NCBI RefSeq assembly: GCF_000003605.2 | Contig: NW_003123423.1 | Coordinates: 11,295-75,294 of the forward strand | From: Saccoglossus kowalevskii | Lineage: Eukaryota; Hemichordata; Enteropneusta; Harrimaniidae | Length of the DNA stretch: 64,000 nt | Direction of reading: 5' to 3' | Shown: positions 13,201-25,400 of the stretch, one piece after another | Layout: every line of letters starts with the position of its first letter | How positions within the stretch are numbered: position 1 is the first letter of the stretch | Translations under genes and position numbers: made by a program | The notes under the pieces: model-generated | What the model was told of the DNA's origin: nothing | Seen by the model: the letters and a program-made list of their open reading frames with translations, nothing else | Databases searched by the model: none

Positions 13201-16072
13201 AAACGAAATTCGAACACTACCGTGCCGAAGTAAGTCATTCATGTATATACATTGTTCTTCTGTTGCAGGCGCTTGAATAATAATGGTCTCCACGATGTTC
13301 CCAAGCATACAGCAGATGAATTATCGAAAACAATTGTCAAACTTGTGTAAGTTTATTTAAACTTTGCAACCCTATACATCCAATGAAATTGACCCGACCG
13401 TGGATGTCCATGGTGCGACACGTGTCAGCACAGGTTCATGATAAGGACACGGGTTCCTTCGTGAAGGGTTTGTGGTGGTCTACTCACTTAACCTTCTACA
13501 AATATTTTGGATGTGCACAAACGTATTATGTTAATTTATGCAAATAGACCATGTGATCCATTATTTTTACAGGACACTAGACCATAACCCATTGCACTGT
13601 AGCTGTGATTTGTTGCTGTTTTCTCATTGGTTGAAACAAAGTACAGACGTCATACTACTAAAACCAGACTCTGTTCGGTGTACGACGGACAACGAAATCG
13701 ACAAGTACAAAGTCGTAGACCTCGTGGAGGATGATGTGATGTGTGGTAAGTTACATAGTAGTTCAATATTTTTGACTTACTGACGACTAAACTGAGAGAA
13801 TTTCGCTTTAATGCATTGCAGGAGGGCTTTGTCGCCTGGGACGCGACTTGTTGAAAATGTGTATTCACTAAATAAAATTTGGATTTTTTTTCCAGCTCCA
13901 TCATTAGCTCCAAAAATATTGGACATTGAAACAATATCCTGTGACAGTGTTCGAATAAGCTGGGACTATCCAATGTCTTACACTCGCAGCAAAGCGCAGA
14001 CGAAGGCGTCGATCTCGTTCGATACAGTTATCAAAAAAGGTCCACTTTTCAATGTGATGGTGAAAGTGACAGATACACACGAAGCATCGCGTATGCCACA
14101 CGTGTTTATGGAAAGCGACGAGACCGCTGTTATCAACGGATTAGACGCATCGATTGAACATCAGTTTACCGTACAAGCCATGAACGAGGTTGGACGAGGA
14201 CCATTTAGTGATGTCAGAAAATACAGAATTTCAATTTTTAAATCAGGTTTGTTTGTTTTCTATTCAGGGGGAATATGTAACAGGAGACTGCCACTTCATC
14301 TGTAATGTAATTATAGGGCTAGTCTTTTACGCACGCAGACCCTCCCATCCATCCACTGTACACAATACAATAGAGTCTTGTCCTGTTTCGGGGACATTCA
14401 TGGCACGCTAGATTTTGTAAATTTAGAAAGCTCGGTCAAGGTAATAACCATGAATAAGATTTCTACTAACATGTGCATATTAGAGACGTTTTAACAGTGT
14501 GGTGTGTCTATTATTTCATAGGGGAACAGGTGGTTTCTTGTCTTGAGGAACCCGAGGAAGAAACTGATGTAGATCAACCACCTCACAAAACACTGATAGA
14601 TGAAACGATTCGGGAAGAAAAGGATAAGCGAATGATTATCATCACTGTATCCTGCCTTACTGGAGCAGTCGTCGTGGCTATTGTCCTTGCAGTATTCTTT
14701 GTGAAAGTGTATCAACCACGTAGGAATGGTTTCGCTCCATTTTCGTCAGTCAAATTCAGTAAATGTGAAATGCCGCCTATGACGTATGACGACGAGGTGA
14801 CGTCATCGTCAGTCGAAAGTGTGGACAAGTATAGGAACTATACGACTACGATGACTGAAGGGCTACCCACCGTGCGAATTCTGACTGAGACTTCGAGAGA
14901 CACTGTGCACTTCATTCGTGAGATATACTGCGGCAGGTTCGGACGAATCTACGAAGCGGTGGTCACCGAACTGCTTCCCACTGAAAAACAGACGGTAACC
15001 ATGGTGAAAGAACTACGAGAAAATGCCACTGAGCATGCGCGACAATCGTTCGATGGACAAGTCTCGACGTTGTGTGAGTTTGAACATCCAAACGTACTGG
15101 AAATGCTCGGAGTTGTCACAATAGGTGAACCGCTGTCGATTATCTATGAATATGCCGACTGTGGCGACCTGAAAGAGTTTTTGAACTGCAACTCTCCTTT
15201 CAACAAAACGAAGAGCGCCACCAACTCATTGATCCTTTCTCAAGACAAACTTGTCGATGTGGCCACTCAAGTGGCCTGTGCCATGTCGTATCTGTCGGCC
15301 AGTGGGTTTGTCCACCGCGATTTAGCGGCTCATAATTGCATGGTGTCCAGTGACTTAACAGTGAAAGTTGCCGATATAGGAATTTCCAAAGAACGATATC
15401 CAATGCATTACATGAGGGTAAGTAAAAACAAAATCATTTTAGTTTGTTCACGTGGAGGCGCTGTGCATTTCATCGCGTGGCTGAAACGAATATGGAAATT
15501 ACATAGTTAAATCTTAGTAATGTCTCAGTTTGTACTCGTTGGTCTTCGCAACAATCAAATTCGCCATCTTTGTTCATACGAGTACCATACCTCGCGCATG
15601 CGTAGCGCGACGACCACCGCCCTTCAACGATATTTTGATGTCACATAAGCGTCTCGTTACTAGAAAGTGCGACTTCCATAGTGATGCTTATTATGAATAT
15701 ACTAACTGATTATCTATTTTATATTGGTAGGTTGGTCGCAAACTATTACCTGTACGGTGGATGGCACCCGAAACACTGGAGAGTACTACGCACTTCAACG
15801 CAGAGACCGACGTCTGGTCATACGGTGTAACGCTCTGGGAAATATTTTCATACGGAACACTACCGTTCTCGTGCTTCACTGACGATCAAGCCGTCTCGCA
15901 CACACTCAGGGGTACCCTACTTCCAATTTCTGACTGTCTACCAAAGAAGGTCCGTGACGTCATGATGGCTTGTTGGAGGAACAATGCACACGAGAGGGCG
16001 TCTTTTAATGATATCCACGGCAGCCTATCAAGCTGCCGACTGTCAGACTGTGAGGGCGAAATCCGTGTTTGA
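4040..16072 (+). CDS. LRR-FN3 receptor tyrosine kinase-like protein, 10 exons
   Basis: Exons: 4040-4218, 6567-6638, 10791-10862, 12008-12079, 12698-12769, 13269-13346, 13573-13745, 13896-14246, 14522-15417 and 15731-16072. All have GT/AG borders with compatible phases, and the total of 2307 nt gives 768 residues. Order: signal peptide (about 1-23), LRRNT (Cys25-Cys42), LRRs (about 60-182), LRRCT (to about 239), FN3-like domain (240-356), membrane helix (about 394-418), kinase domain (about 485-765). The start is the first ATG, at 4040; it gives a clean hydrophobic leader. The activation loop and RWMAPE segment resemble the Trk/DDR/MuSK/ROR group. Trk receptors also pair LRRs with a kinase but use Ig domains, which are absent here. 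Several catalytic motifs are altered, so activity is uncertain. The longest intron is about 4.1 kb. The gene converges on the adhesion GPCR at 18171. Confidence 0.9.
6567..13346 (+). CDS. Exons 2-6: one LRR per exon
   Basis: Four exons of exactly 72 bases (6567-6638, 10791-10862, 12008-12079, 12698-12769) and one of 78 bases (13269-13346) each encode one leucine-rich repeat. All begin and end in phase 2, with the split codon in the same Leu of the repeat. Examples are LDLSNNRINKIGQNVF and LYLDHNNIGILPMGLF. Donors are GTAAGT or GTGAGT. Each exon could be skipped or duplicated without changing frame. The introns hold no further recognised exon. Confidence 0.92.
7883..7938. repeat. Imperfect palindrome in the first LRR-exon intron
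   Basis: The left arm begins AGCTTATACCTTAGACTAGT and the right arm, read in reverse complement, begins AGCTCATAGCTCAGACTAGT, with a few mismatches and a centre near 7910. It could be a relic of a very short TIR element. It has no coding content. Confidence 0.6.
13573..14246 (+). CDS. Exons 7-8: LRRCT cap and FN3-like domain
   Basis: Exon 7 (13573-13745) encodes DHNPLHCSCDLLLFSHWLK followed by two more cysteines (VRCT and VMCG), the classic C-terminal LRR cap. Exon 8 (13896-14246), phase 1 on both sides as is usual for extracellular modules, encodes a domain starting APSLAPKILDIETISC with SVRISWDYP and ending near VQAMNEVGRGPFSDV. This is the FN3 pattern, with Trp in strand B and a final N-x-x-G-x-G-P-x-S motif. 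No Ig domain is present. Confidence 0.85.
14522..16072 (+). CDS. Exons 9-10: membrane segment and tyrosine-kinase domain
   Basis: Exon 9 (14522-15417) encodes a juxtamembrane acidic stretch, a helix (MIIITVSCLTGAVVVAIVLA), a cytoplasmic linker with several Tyr, and the kinase N-lobe to activation loop. Exon 10 (15731-16072) encodes the rest, from VGRKLLPVRWMAPETL to the stop. Landmarks: P-loop YCGRFG (first Gly replaced by Tyr492), Lys519 in VTMVKEL, Gln536 where the helix-C Glu is expected, HRDLAAHN with His where tyrosine kinases usually have Arg, and DIG (641-643) in place of DFG. The activation loop is YPMHYM, so two of the three Trk-type tyrosines remain. The catalytic Lys, HRD Asp and metal-binding Asp are all present, so it may be active. 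Confidence 0.9.
15490..15627. mobile_element. Truncated copy of the TTAA element family inside the kinase intron
   Basis: This part of the intron matches the right half of the elements at 55458-55750 and 63614-63884. Shared stretches include GTCTCAGTTTGTACTCGTTGG, CGCCATCTTTGTTCATACGA and a GCGCATGCGTAGCGCGACGA end that closes ACCGCCCTTCAA. The left half is missing. It sits between the two kinase exons and does not disturb their splice sites. Confidence 0.65.
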
Positions 16073-16249
16073 CAAGAAGTACTGAAACCAGGCAGACAGT
16101 GAAGGATATGATCGTTGGACTGTTATAAACAAACGATTTATCAGCGCTTTTCATATATACCTCATTCGTAATAATAAGTGGATTTTTTTGCATGTTATCA
16201 TAATTCGACGTAACATGTTCACAAAAGAAATATTTTTTCAGTTACATTT

Positions 16250-16412
16250 TTAAAGGGGTACCGCTCAAGCCCAGGGATTGCACCAAAGGATCATGGGACA
16301 CTATTCTTCATGTTGTTTACAATGTTAATCTATATTTTGTTATCCATTGTTATTTTAATCCAGAAAGTAAATTTGTTGTGAGATTAGGCTTAACTGGAAG
16401 GTGCCCCTTTAA
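16250..16412. mobile_element. TTAA-bounded short element (AAAGGGGYACC ends)
   Basis: The left end TTAAAGGGGTACC and the right end GGTGCCCCTTTAA form an inverted repeat with TTAA at both outer edges, 163 bases in all. The interior is non-coding. The tip resembles but is not identical to the AAAGGGCGG and AAAGCGGGGG families elsewhere in the window, so it looks like a separate member of the same TTAA-targeting group. Confidence 0.65.
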
Positions 16413-16942
16413 GTACGTCCGTATGTAGACAGACAGTGTCCGTATTTTTTTTGAGTAAAATATTATGAAACAAGTTTAATATGCTTTGTGTTGATATCCA
16501 CATTATTTCCCGTGATTTTCACCGCTGTCATATACTGGTCATGAAGATTAGGTCAATGAAACTGCTTCCTGTGACAAGTTTACGCAATGACGCCGGTTTA
16601 TCCAGGAACGATAAGTGTAGTGATCTGTTGAGAGGATAATTAAACGGTTCACACAATTTTGAATCTTTATCGTAAATGATGAGCCAAATTTTCGCATGAA
16701 ACCAGACAATGACCTACACAATAAATGGAGTAGAATATTAAAACGTGGCATGGAAACACGTGTATTGCTATAATGAAATGAAAGTGTGGCGTGGAAGGAA
16801 TCTGAAACTCATCTTCCTATCTATGATAAAGTCTTGGCATTTCTGAAGCTCTGGTTTTTAGTCACGAAATGAGCACACAACACAGTCGTCAAATTGTGCA
16901 ATTATAGAACATTTGCAACTTCATGCGCAGTGCAATAAGAAC

Positions 16943-17117
16943 TTGAAGCGCAGGGGTCGTCACCTGCGCACGCGCGAAATTTGAGTCCCAAGCGACGATA
17001 ACAACACTCGTTTAAACCGCAAAGTTTTGTGGGTAAACGCTTGTTTGTAAACAACGACTCTGTGTCCATCTGATGCATGCGCAGGTGACGAAAAAAATAT
17101 ATTTATCCCCCTTTTAA
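16943..17117. mobile_element. TTAA-type short element (AAAGCGGGGG family)
   Basis: It carries GTCGTCACCTGCGCACGCGC near the left end and ATGCATGCGCAGGTGACGA near the right, plus the shared interior GCTTGTTTGTAAACAA. These match the elements at 30896-31031 and 56540-56695. The right edge is TTTTAA; the left edge has drifted to TTGAAGCG. Confidence 0.65.
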
Positions 17118-18170
17118 GCAATATACGAGCACACAGCTTAGTTGGTAGCATCGCAACTAGAAAACGCTAGAACGCACAATCTTATGAAACAAAGAAAATA
17201 CAAACCTGTGTGTATTTTATAACTAAGTGAAAACCAGGTTCAGTAACAATCGCGGAAATATTGTTTACGATTTTATAGACTATTGCAATTTCCCGTCACC
17301 AATCTGATATTTATGACTTCGCAAGATGGATGGCAAAGTCTCATTATTTGAAAATTTTGCTTCATGTTTAACAAATCCAAAATCACTGCGGTTAGAAGAT
17401 TTTGAATGCGTGTTCACATTTGAAGTTGTGATAATTGTAATAAAATAACAACATTCACAAAAAAAACCCCATCTAAATCCGGAAACGGGTGTAGTCTGTA
17501 TTACCATTGTATTATGTGTAAAAACGGGTCTCCATGAGGCCCACTACGAACTAGCTTCGAATGAGCTTACGTCATCGAAGAACAAGTGCAAGTTATACCG
17601 CATGTCCATGGTCACGATTATACAGAAATAGTATATTTAATTTGCCAGAGTTGTTACAAGTAACATGTGTATATGTTTTGTTACAAAGTTACAAATTGTA
17701 TTATAATTCACAGGTCAACGCTGGCATAAGATCACAAGACAATGCTAGTTAAAAAAAAGGATTTATTGATTATGATCAGACACTTAGTCGCGCAAGGACG
17801 GTTTTTGACTGGGCTTGTAACAAAATACTCACAATATAATTTACGAATTTTGAACAATTAATTAGCATGATGATATAAATGAGTAAAATCATCTTACATT
17901 TAAATAATATATTTACTTACTAGACTATTACTGTAAATAATTGAGATTGAATTGAAACCCCAAACGCTCCCTCGTAATCAAGTTTATCATTATAAACAAT
18001 TTACAAATTTGCCAGTTGAGCGGAGTTGTATCAATTCTACTGATATTCCATCTTGGTACAATTGTCATTATTCATAGTTTCGGATGTCACTTGGGCAACA
18101 CCGAGAGCGATAAGAGGGATAGTGTGTGTATGTGTAAACGCCAACAATTGCGATTCCGGCGAGTACATCA

Positions 18171-19425
18171 TCATGAAGTCACCAATGGTATATTTGGCAG
18201 TTCGGTTTCTACTGTATTGTACGAAGCCGTCGAGCCAGGTGAGCCTCGTTCCTGTAACAAGAATAACACCTTTTTAATAATCACAAGAACAACTCTATAG
18301 TTTATACATGTATAGAGGAGGGAGTTCCCAAGATACCCCAGACATATTCTCAGTCTGGTAAACCAAGGACACTAGAAAAGGTACCATAAGGAGAGGTGAA
18401 AAATGCACAGTAGCTTCAAATTATAGTTTGTTTGGACAGTTTTTTTCATCCGCGGAGATGTTAGGATATTTCTGTTTATTAAATTTGTGTGAACTTTACG
18501 CACCCTTGTCATGCGCACTGACCCCGAGCTGACAACGTCATTTCGCGTGTCTTTCACTTCTTCCGGTTCAATTTCCTCCACTGTCACTATTTGTGGCAAC
18601 GATGTTTTTGTAACTCTCGTTGACATGGAATAAGCGCCTGTCTTGCTTGGTTCCTGTAATATATGCATGGCAGGTTGTACAAATAAACATAAACTCTGAA
18701 TTATTAAGTTGATCGTCCCTTTAAAGACACAATATGGATGAGAACATTTTAATATTGTTTGATAATGTATATTGCCGGCTATAGAAGACTATGGTTTATC
18801 ATGACCTGAACATGCTCTCATTGTAGCACATATCTGAATATTCATACAATAAAACGATGAAATTCTCTAATACGCATGTGCAATGGTTGTTTTAGGTACG
18901 TACAATAACAATCACTGCACATGCGCATTAATGGTTTTGATTTTTCATCTAACGAATGTTGTTGCGTGTCATGCAAAGGCAATATTATTCTTCAATTTAT
19001 GATAAATCATCGTATGATTTGATCTATAGACTGGAGTATCGAACAACAATATTAACAATATATGTCGTCGTCCATGTTGCATCTTTAATATACAATGTAC
19101 TTCAAAAAAAACCCCAGATATGCCACAAAACTCGTCAGCAATGGCATGAATAATCGAGGCTACAATTAAATGACAAAATCATATTGAAATTTGAAAGCAG
19201 GTTTGAGCTTTGACCACTTCAGTCACAGTAATGTGTCTTGTTTAAACACCGGAATGAACACCACTAATTGCATTTTAGATATCTGAAAATGGACCATATT
19301 CATTCAAACATCGTCACTATACTAGTAGTTATAATAACAAATCGTACCGTGGTTGACAAACCAACCGTCAACGATCCTCTTTCAGCCGCCCTTTTGTCAA
19401 GTTTACGCCGTAATACAGCTCGCAC
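18171..19425 (-). CDS. Adhesion GPCR exons 23-25: cytoplasmic tail
   Basis: Exon 19425-19348 encodes VRAVLRRKLDKRAAERG, the basic start of the tail. Exon 18653-18504 is acidic and Ser/Thr-rich (QIVTVEEIEPEEVKD), and the last exon, 18251-18171, ends NIPLVTS before TGA. The donor at 18503 is GTGCGT, a less common form. If that intron is kept, the frame stays open to 18372 and gives a different, hydrophobic end. The spliced form is favoured because the next exon has a good acceptor and matching phase 0. Confidence 0.75.
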
Positions 19426-22400
19426 CTGTGGGAATGATAACAGATACAATATATTTTTGATGATGCAAATACAGAGTAAAGTGGATTATGACTTTTAATA
19501 ACGATTCGTAGTGTTTACAGCAATTAAAGTCAGATAAATATAACTACAGTTCCTCAAGGTGTTGAAAGACTGTGATATAACGCACAATATAAATCATCCA
19601 CTTTAGCCGTTGACCTGTATGAGTAAGTGATATATTGACAGATATCTGGGAAATAGAAACTGCGTCTTACCTCAGAATTGAACACGAAATGAAAAAGAAC
19701 CACAAACAAACCCTGAAAAAAATAATAAAGATCAATACATTTCTGACGAAATTCGTCACGACCAACTGATTGGATCATGTGTAATATACAACCAGGTTAT
19801 TGGCACATGCTTGATATACGACCATCTGATTGGTCCATGCCTACATATGTATATACCATATACTTTGCGCCACTTACCTGAAGGGAATTGAGAATAGCGA
19901 ACAAATAGAGGAATACTAGAGTGTTGTTGTCCACGGCGAATAGTCCCAGTAACCAGGTAGAACCCAGTAATGGTAACAACATTAAAGCACTTTTTACGCC
20001 AGCCCTGAGAAAGAACCAGATGACGAGATGTTAGATTAACAATGAGAAGCGACCGAGTTGGCACAAATAACAGACGTGCAATTGAAATCTATTAATCTTT
20101 GTTTGAAATGTACATAACTATAAAAGTCTAATATATAAACGTATGTGCATACTTTGCATGGCCATAGTCTTTACTCTGCGTCATCTTGGCTGCAGTGATT
20201 ACCACCTTAACAACCATTCCAAGGACAATAATATTCGCCTAGAAAACAAATAAGCACCTTGTCACACAACTTAAGCCTGGCTCGTTTAATTACAAGAATT
20301 ATGCCCGACCTTGTGATTCGAACCAAACTTAGGCAATTATGAACTACATACCAATATAATAGTTATTGCGATCGCAGCAAATGCCCAAATAAGGCCATTC
20401 TCGGCTGACAACCAGCACCTGCAATGAAAAAAAAAAACGATTTTAGCGCGTATACTGATACTCAGGTTGTTCTTTGGTATCCAAACATCCCAGCCGTATG
20501 AGAAGGTAATTATTGGTTGGTGAATATAAACACAATGCAAGTCGAGCTACTAGTCTGGATTTTGCGTCAAAATATGCAGTAAACATCATTTAGTTCCGGG
20601 TCAGATGCACGACACTTCCTGCCTTGACCAAAAATAACCAATGTGTAATTCATGTGGTATTGACTGTCTGTGTAATGCTCGTCTACAAAATCCAGAGGAA
20701 AAATATTTACATACTTATTGTGCATGCGTTAAATTAGTGAAAACGTGCATAAATACTGCTAGACAGACAATTATTCAATGTTTTAGGCGGAAAGTATTGA
20801 TTGACTGAATATCAGTTGTATGCTGGTTGGCAGCAATATACGAAAATAGTGAGGTAATTGTCGTAAAATAGTGATAGAATTCTCGTAAAAGTGAGGCATT
20901 TGTCGTAAAAGTTAAAATGCAAAATTCTCTGAGCAGAAGTGACGTGTTATTACAGAGTCATGCATTTTACCCTCAAGTTCACTGTCCATCAGGGTTGGAC
21001 AATCGGGCGCGATAACTGGGAAGTTGAAGCACTACAGTCGCTGCGACGCAACGCGTGTGAACTATATGTCCGTTTACACGAATTCGAACGCGCCGCGCGA
21101 CGACAGTGACGCTATAATGTGAAAAGCCAACAGGTGATTGGTTCTTACCATCCGACGTAGGGCTCAGCAAAACATACATTCTCCTGGTTCCCCCTGGGTT
21201 GAAAAATAATTAAATTCAAATAATAATTTGTCATGTAGTGAAAGTTTTTGAGTATGTGAAGAAAAGATTGTCGGCTTAAGAATGAGCAGTAATTATATTT
21301 TTATAATATATTTTATCGACATATTAACGTGTATTTATTCAATTGCACGTTACCTCCCATCACTCCCGTAATCGTTCCACCGGACCGCTAGACATATTCC
21401 AACTAGAATTGCTGGCAAACCTGTGAACAAAAACACTTTATTATATGTAATAGTACATTTATAAATGAGGCTTGTAGACCCTCGTCAAATTTCCGTGTTA
21501 GTAGCACACCCATTCAATCTACGTTAATTATCCTTACTTGTCACTGACTCGGAAAAATTAAATATATGAAACGGGCCGTTGTATAATTACTTTACACTTT
21601 TCATGCAGAGATTTGTACACGCACAGCAACGAAATAGTATCAAAAGCAAGTGAAAGTGAAGAAAACTTAAATATTTAACACAACACATATAGATTTTGTT
21701 TTAGAAATTCACGAGACAAGAAGAACATAACAGAATTGACATTGAGTTTTGCTTGCCCAGTGCTAAGTGCAGTGAAATATTGATATTTTTTGTGATGGTG
21801 GAATGTGTTCCATATTTAAGATAGAACTTTGTTTGTTGCACAGACAGACCAACACGTACAGAAACCAGTGAGGTTTAATGAATGATTGGAACGTATAGAA
21901 GGAGTCAAAGTCGGTAATCGATGTACATCGCAACCAGATAAAAACTCGCATTCATTCTTGCAACTGGGAGAGGACACACTGGTTTGTGGGGGAATAATTG
22001 TTCATAAATACAAATTTGGCGCATGCGTGGCGCGACAAACGCCGTTCTTTAAAAACGGATTCGAAACATGTTGGAAGCGAGAAATACGCATGTAATCTAT
22101 CATATACCTCGGAGATAACGTGAAAAATAACTGAATCGGGTAAAACTCTACTACTAGGAAAAATAATCGCGTCAGTAAAACATTCAGTACAATTATAAAT
22201 TGCACCGATCACTTAAGACTATCATATTTCACTCACCGTAGCATGCAGCGTAGTAATATTTCATCCATGTCTTTTCACTCCCATACACAGTGACAATCTG
22301 GCGATAAAGATGTACGCCCTCTACCAACATCCACAGGAATAACGAAGTACAAAAATAATGAAGTAGTATGGCGACAAGCTTACACGTGACCTGCAAGTAC

Positions 22401-25400
22401 GTACATTTCAAAATGTATATGAATAAATATATGAATAAATAAATGAATAAATCTCCGCGTTGTTTTAGGGAGCCACCCAAAACTTCCATTGCACGGTTAC
22501 TTTTTCAGTAACTGTGACTGAAGTAATCATCTATTCTATTGACCACTAACGATTTGAACCTGTATGATCTTTATACAGATAAAGGAACTGTGATTATATC
22601 AATTATACTTGGTTGTAGACTGCTGCGGTCACACGCAACAGAAATTCTGGGGTAGTGAGAAACACCCCTCCAAAAGATGATACATGTATATTTTAAAACA
22701 GGTCTCCATAAGACGAGGTCCCAGTCTATTGACGCTGCGCTAGTGCGACTCAGCCTCGGGCGCCCGGCGAACCGCTTGTGTTCCTATGTATAATTACAGT
22801 ATTACAACTAGGAACGGCAACTATATGCCAAAAGAACAGAGACTGGAAATCGAGTCTAGGTCCCCACAAGTTGAGCATTTGTCTCTTTAATTAGATTCCA
22901 ATATTCCAGTAATAGTAACTGTTGCACTCAGAAAAAAAACGTAATTAACATATAGAATAATATCCAAAACCGATCAAAGAAGTTTACGAAATGTCAAAGG
23001 CGTGGCATGATTTAACAAATAATAAGTATACAGATTACTAGGCCACAGTTCCTCACCAGATGAATACTTGCAGCATCCGAGCACAGCACCAATATCTGAA
23101 CGATAAAGATGGCTGCCATTAAATTCTTGTGAATTGTCATTCGTTCAGACGACAGAGAAGATCTAGATAAAGAAATAAAGCATGATTTGTGTTTCATTTA
23201 ATCGATAATGACCAAAGACACATGTATTTCAAACAAAACTTTACCAGAAATGATTTATCAACTAAGCGACAGATAGGTAGTAACCACTGTACTTTAATTT
23301 GTGGGAAAGCTGGGAGTACTTTCGATATCTACAGTGGACACACCTCGACCCGGATACTCTAAACACAATTAACCAATTCTGCATATACACGTTATAATTC
23401 AGATATTTGGAATCATGGCAGTACTGGAATAATGTCGATAGTGCATAAGCAGCATTAGGAATTGAAATCCCATCATTGCGTTGCGTCGTGTTCGACGTGG
23501 ATCTCATACGACATATACAAGGCGTGGAAATACAAATTCATACTCCCCCGGAACCGTATTTTTTTCTGCTTCATTCCAAACATAATGTAGCAGAATACAC
23601 AACAATTGTTCTCGTGAACTATGATTTGAATATTCATGACGCCATGGAAGAAAATGACCAATCAGCGCTTGTTTTACTTTTAAAACGAGGACACGGAACA
23701 TCTGCTTCGCGCTGATTGGCGCATTTGCAAGCTACTGTGGACGACATTGTAAGCGTATTTTACAGCAGCTTTCTTTTGATAACCATCATGCGCCGCATAG
23801 AGGCTCAAATATTACGAAGATGAACGCGCCACGAACGGTTTAAGAATGGTTCTTACCCTAAATATATGTACAAGGTGAATGTTATAATAATTGAGACAAT
23901 AGACACACTGGAACCAATATATACGATCAGATCAAGAATCTTCTGATGAACGAATGGAATCTGAATAATTGTAATATATGGATGTTAGTTAATTTGTTAC
24001 CATGACAGCACATCAAATAGCACGATGCAATATTTTCATTAATACCAGTAGCTCAAAGCATTCTATATATTACTATCTACAATTATTTATAGTATATATG
24101 CAATATTAATCTATCCATGTTTTAGCCCCACTAAACTAACCAAAACACCCGTATCGCACGACACAATACGCAATACATCTTTTGACTACAATCACCGCAT
24201 TTACTAAACAATTATTCATAATAAATAATATTCGAGTACTTAGGTAAGATAAATACAGTGCTGCCTGTAGCACTGTGCCCCCGCCAAAACCAAACTGAAC
24301 AGAAAACGTCGGGACGAGCGATGAAAATAACACCGCCTTGTCTGTAGATCTCAGCATTCCCGTTGCTTTGCTCATCCGTATTTCTATTTTTCGTGACTAA
24401 GCCTGAATTAACACATGTTCGTCACGCTTAAACAACATCGAATTTCAAGACGTTCCGCAACGACTGGTGTTACTTATCTTTCAAGAACTCGAAAAGAAAC
24501 CCACCTCTATCGGCACAACAGTCATGAGTACAGCAAAGTTAGTGGTATGAGTACAGTGACACTCGACGATCTCATTAGTACTGTTAGTTAATGTACAGCC
24601 CTCACTTCTCCATATAGCATTTTCTCGCACGTATTTGTTTTCATCCCTTAATATATTAGTAAGATATCAATACAGCAATTAATCTTCGTATTAGCGATAA
24701 AACTTTCAAAGTGTGGGTGTTAAATAATCGTTGGCAAGGTGAAGTCAGGTCGGATTAGGTTGGATTGGTGGAAATGGAAAGGTGAGCTGAAGTCGGGTAG
24801 AATGGGATTTGTATGGGTTAAATTAACAAGGCCCCTGTGAGGCGAGATCGGATGGAATGGGGTTTGACTGGGTTGAACGAGTAAGATGAGGTGGATCGAA
24901 TTACCGGAGTTTTGTGTGGGTTGAAATGGCAAAATGATGCAAGGTCCGTAGGATGCCCGGGGTTTGTGTAGGTTTGAATGAACAAGTTGACGCGAGGTTG
25001 ATGGGATGGGGTTGGTGTGGGCTGAAAGAGGAAATGTGAGATGAAAACGCGTAGGATGGAATTTGTGAGGGTTGGATTACAAAGATGAAGCAGGACCGAA
25101 GAGGGTGGGATTTGGTTGGAACGAATTATGAAAACATTCTCAATGTGCACGCTAGTGGGTATTTGCCACAGAAAAGACCCACTTATGTAACAAAGCTGAT
25201 CGATCGTAGATTTATTAGCGCATTTACGGCTGATTTCGTTGAACAATTATTCGAGGTTATTTGAGACTGACTAATAATATTAAATCCCATTGGGTTCACT
25301 GTATCATGTTGCAGACAATGAAACAAATAACGGCTGAGGTACATTCGGATAGCCATGCATTGAGAGAATAGAGATTGTTTCAAGGAAAACTACTAACGGG

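Larger units (their letters stand above)
16073..18170. other. Convergent spacer with 3' UTRs of both flanking genes
   Basis: No coding exon is recognised. An AATAAA at 16720-16725 on the plus strand is a candidate poly(A) signal for the kinase gene. A TTTATT at 17762-17767 (AATAAA on the minus strand) is a candidate for the adhesion GPCR. Two TTAA-type short elements (16250-16412 and 16943-17117) occupy part of the stretch. Confidence 0.5.
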
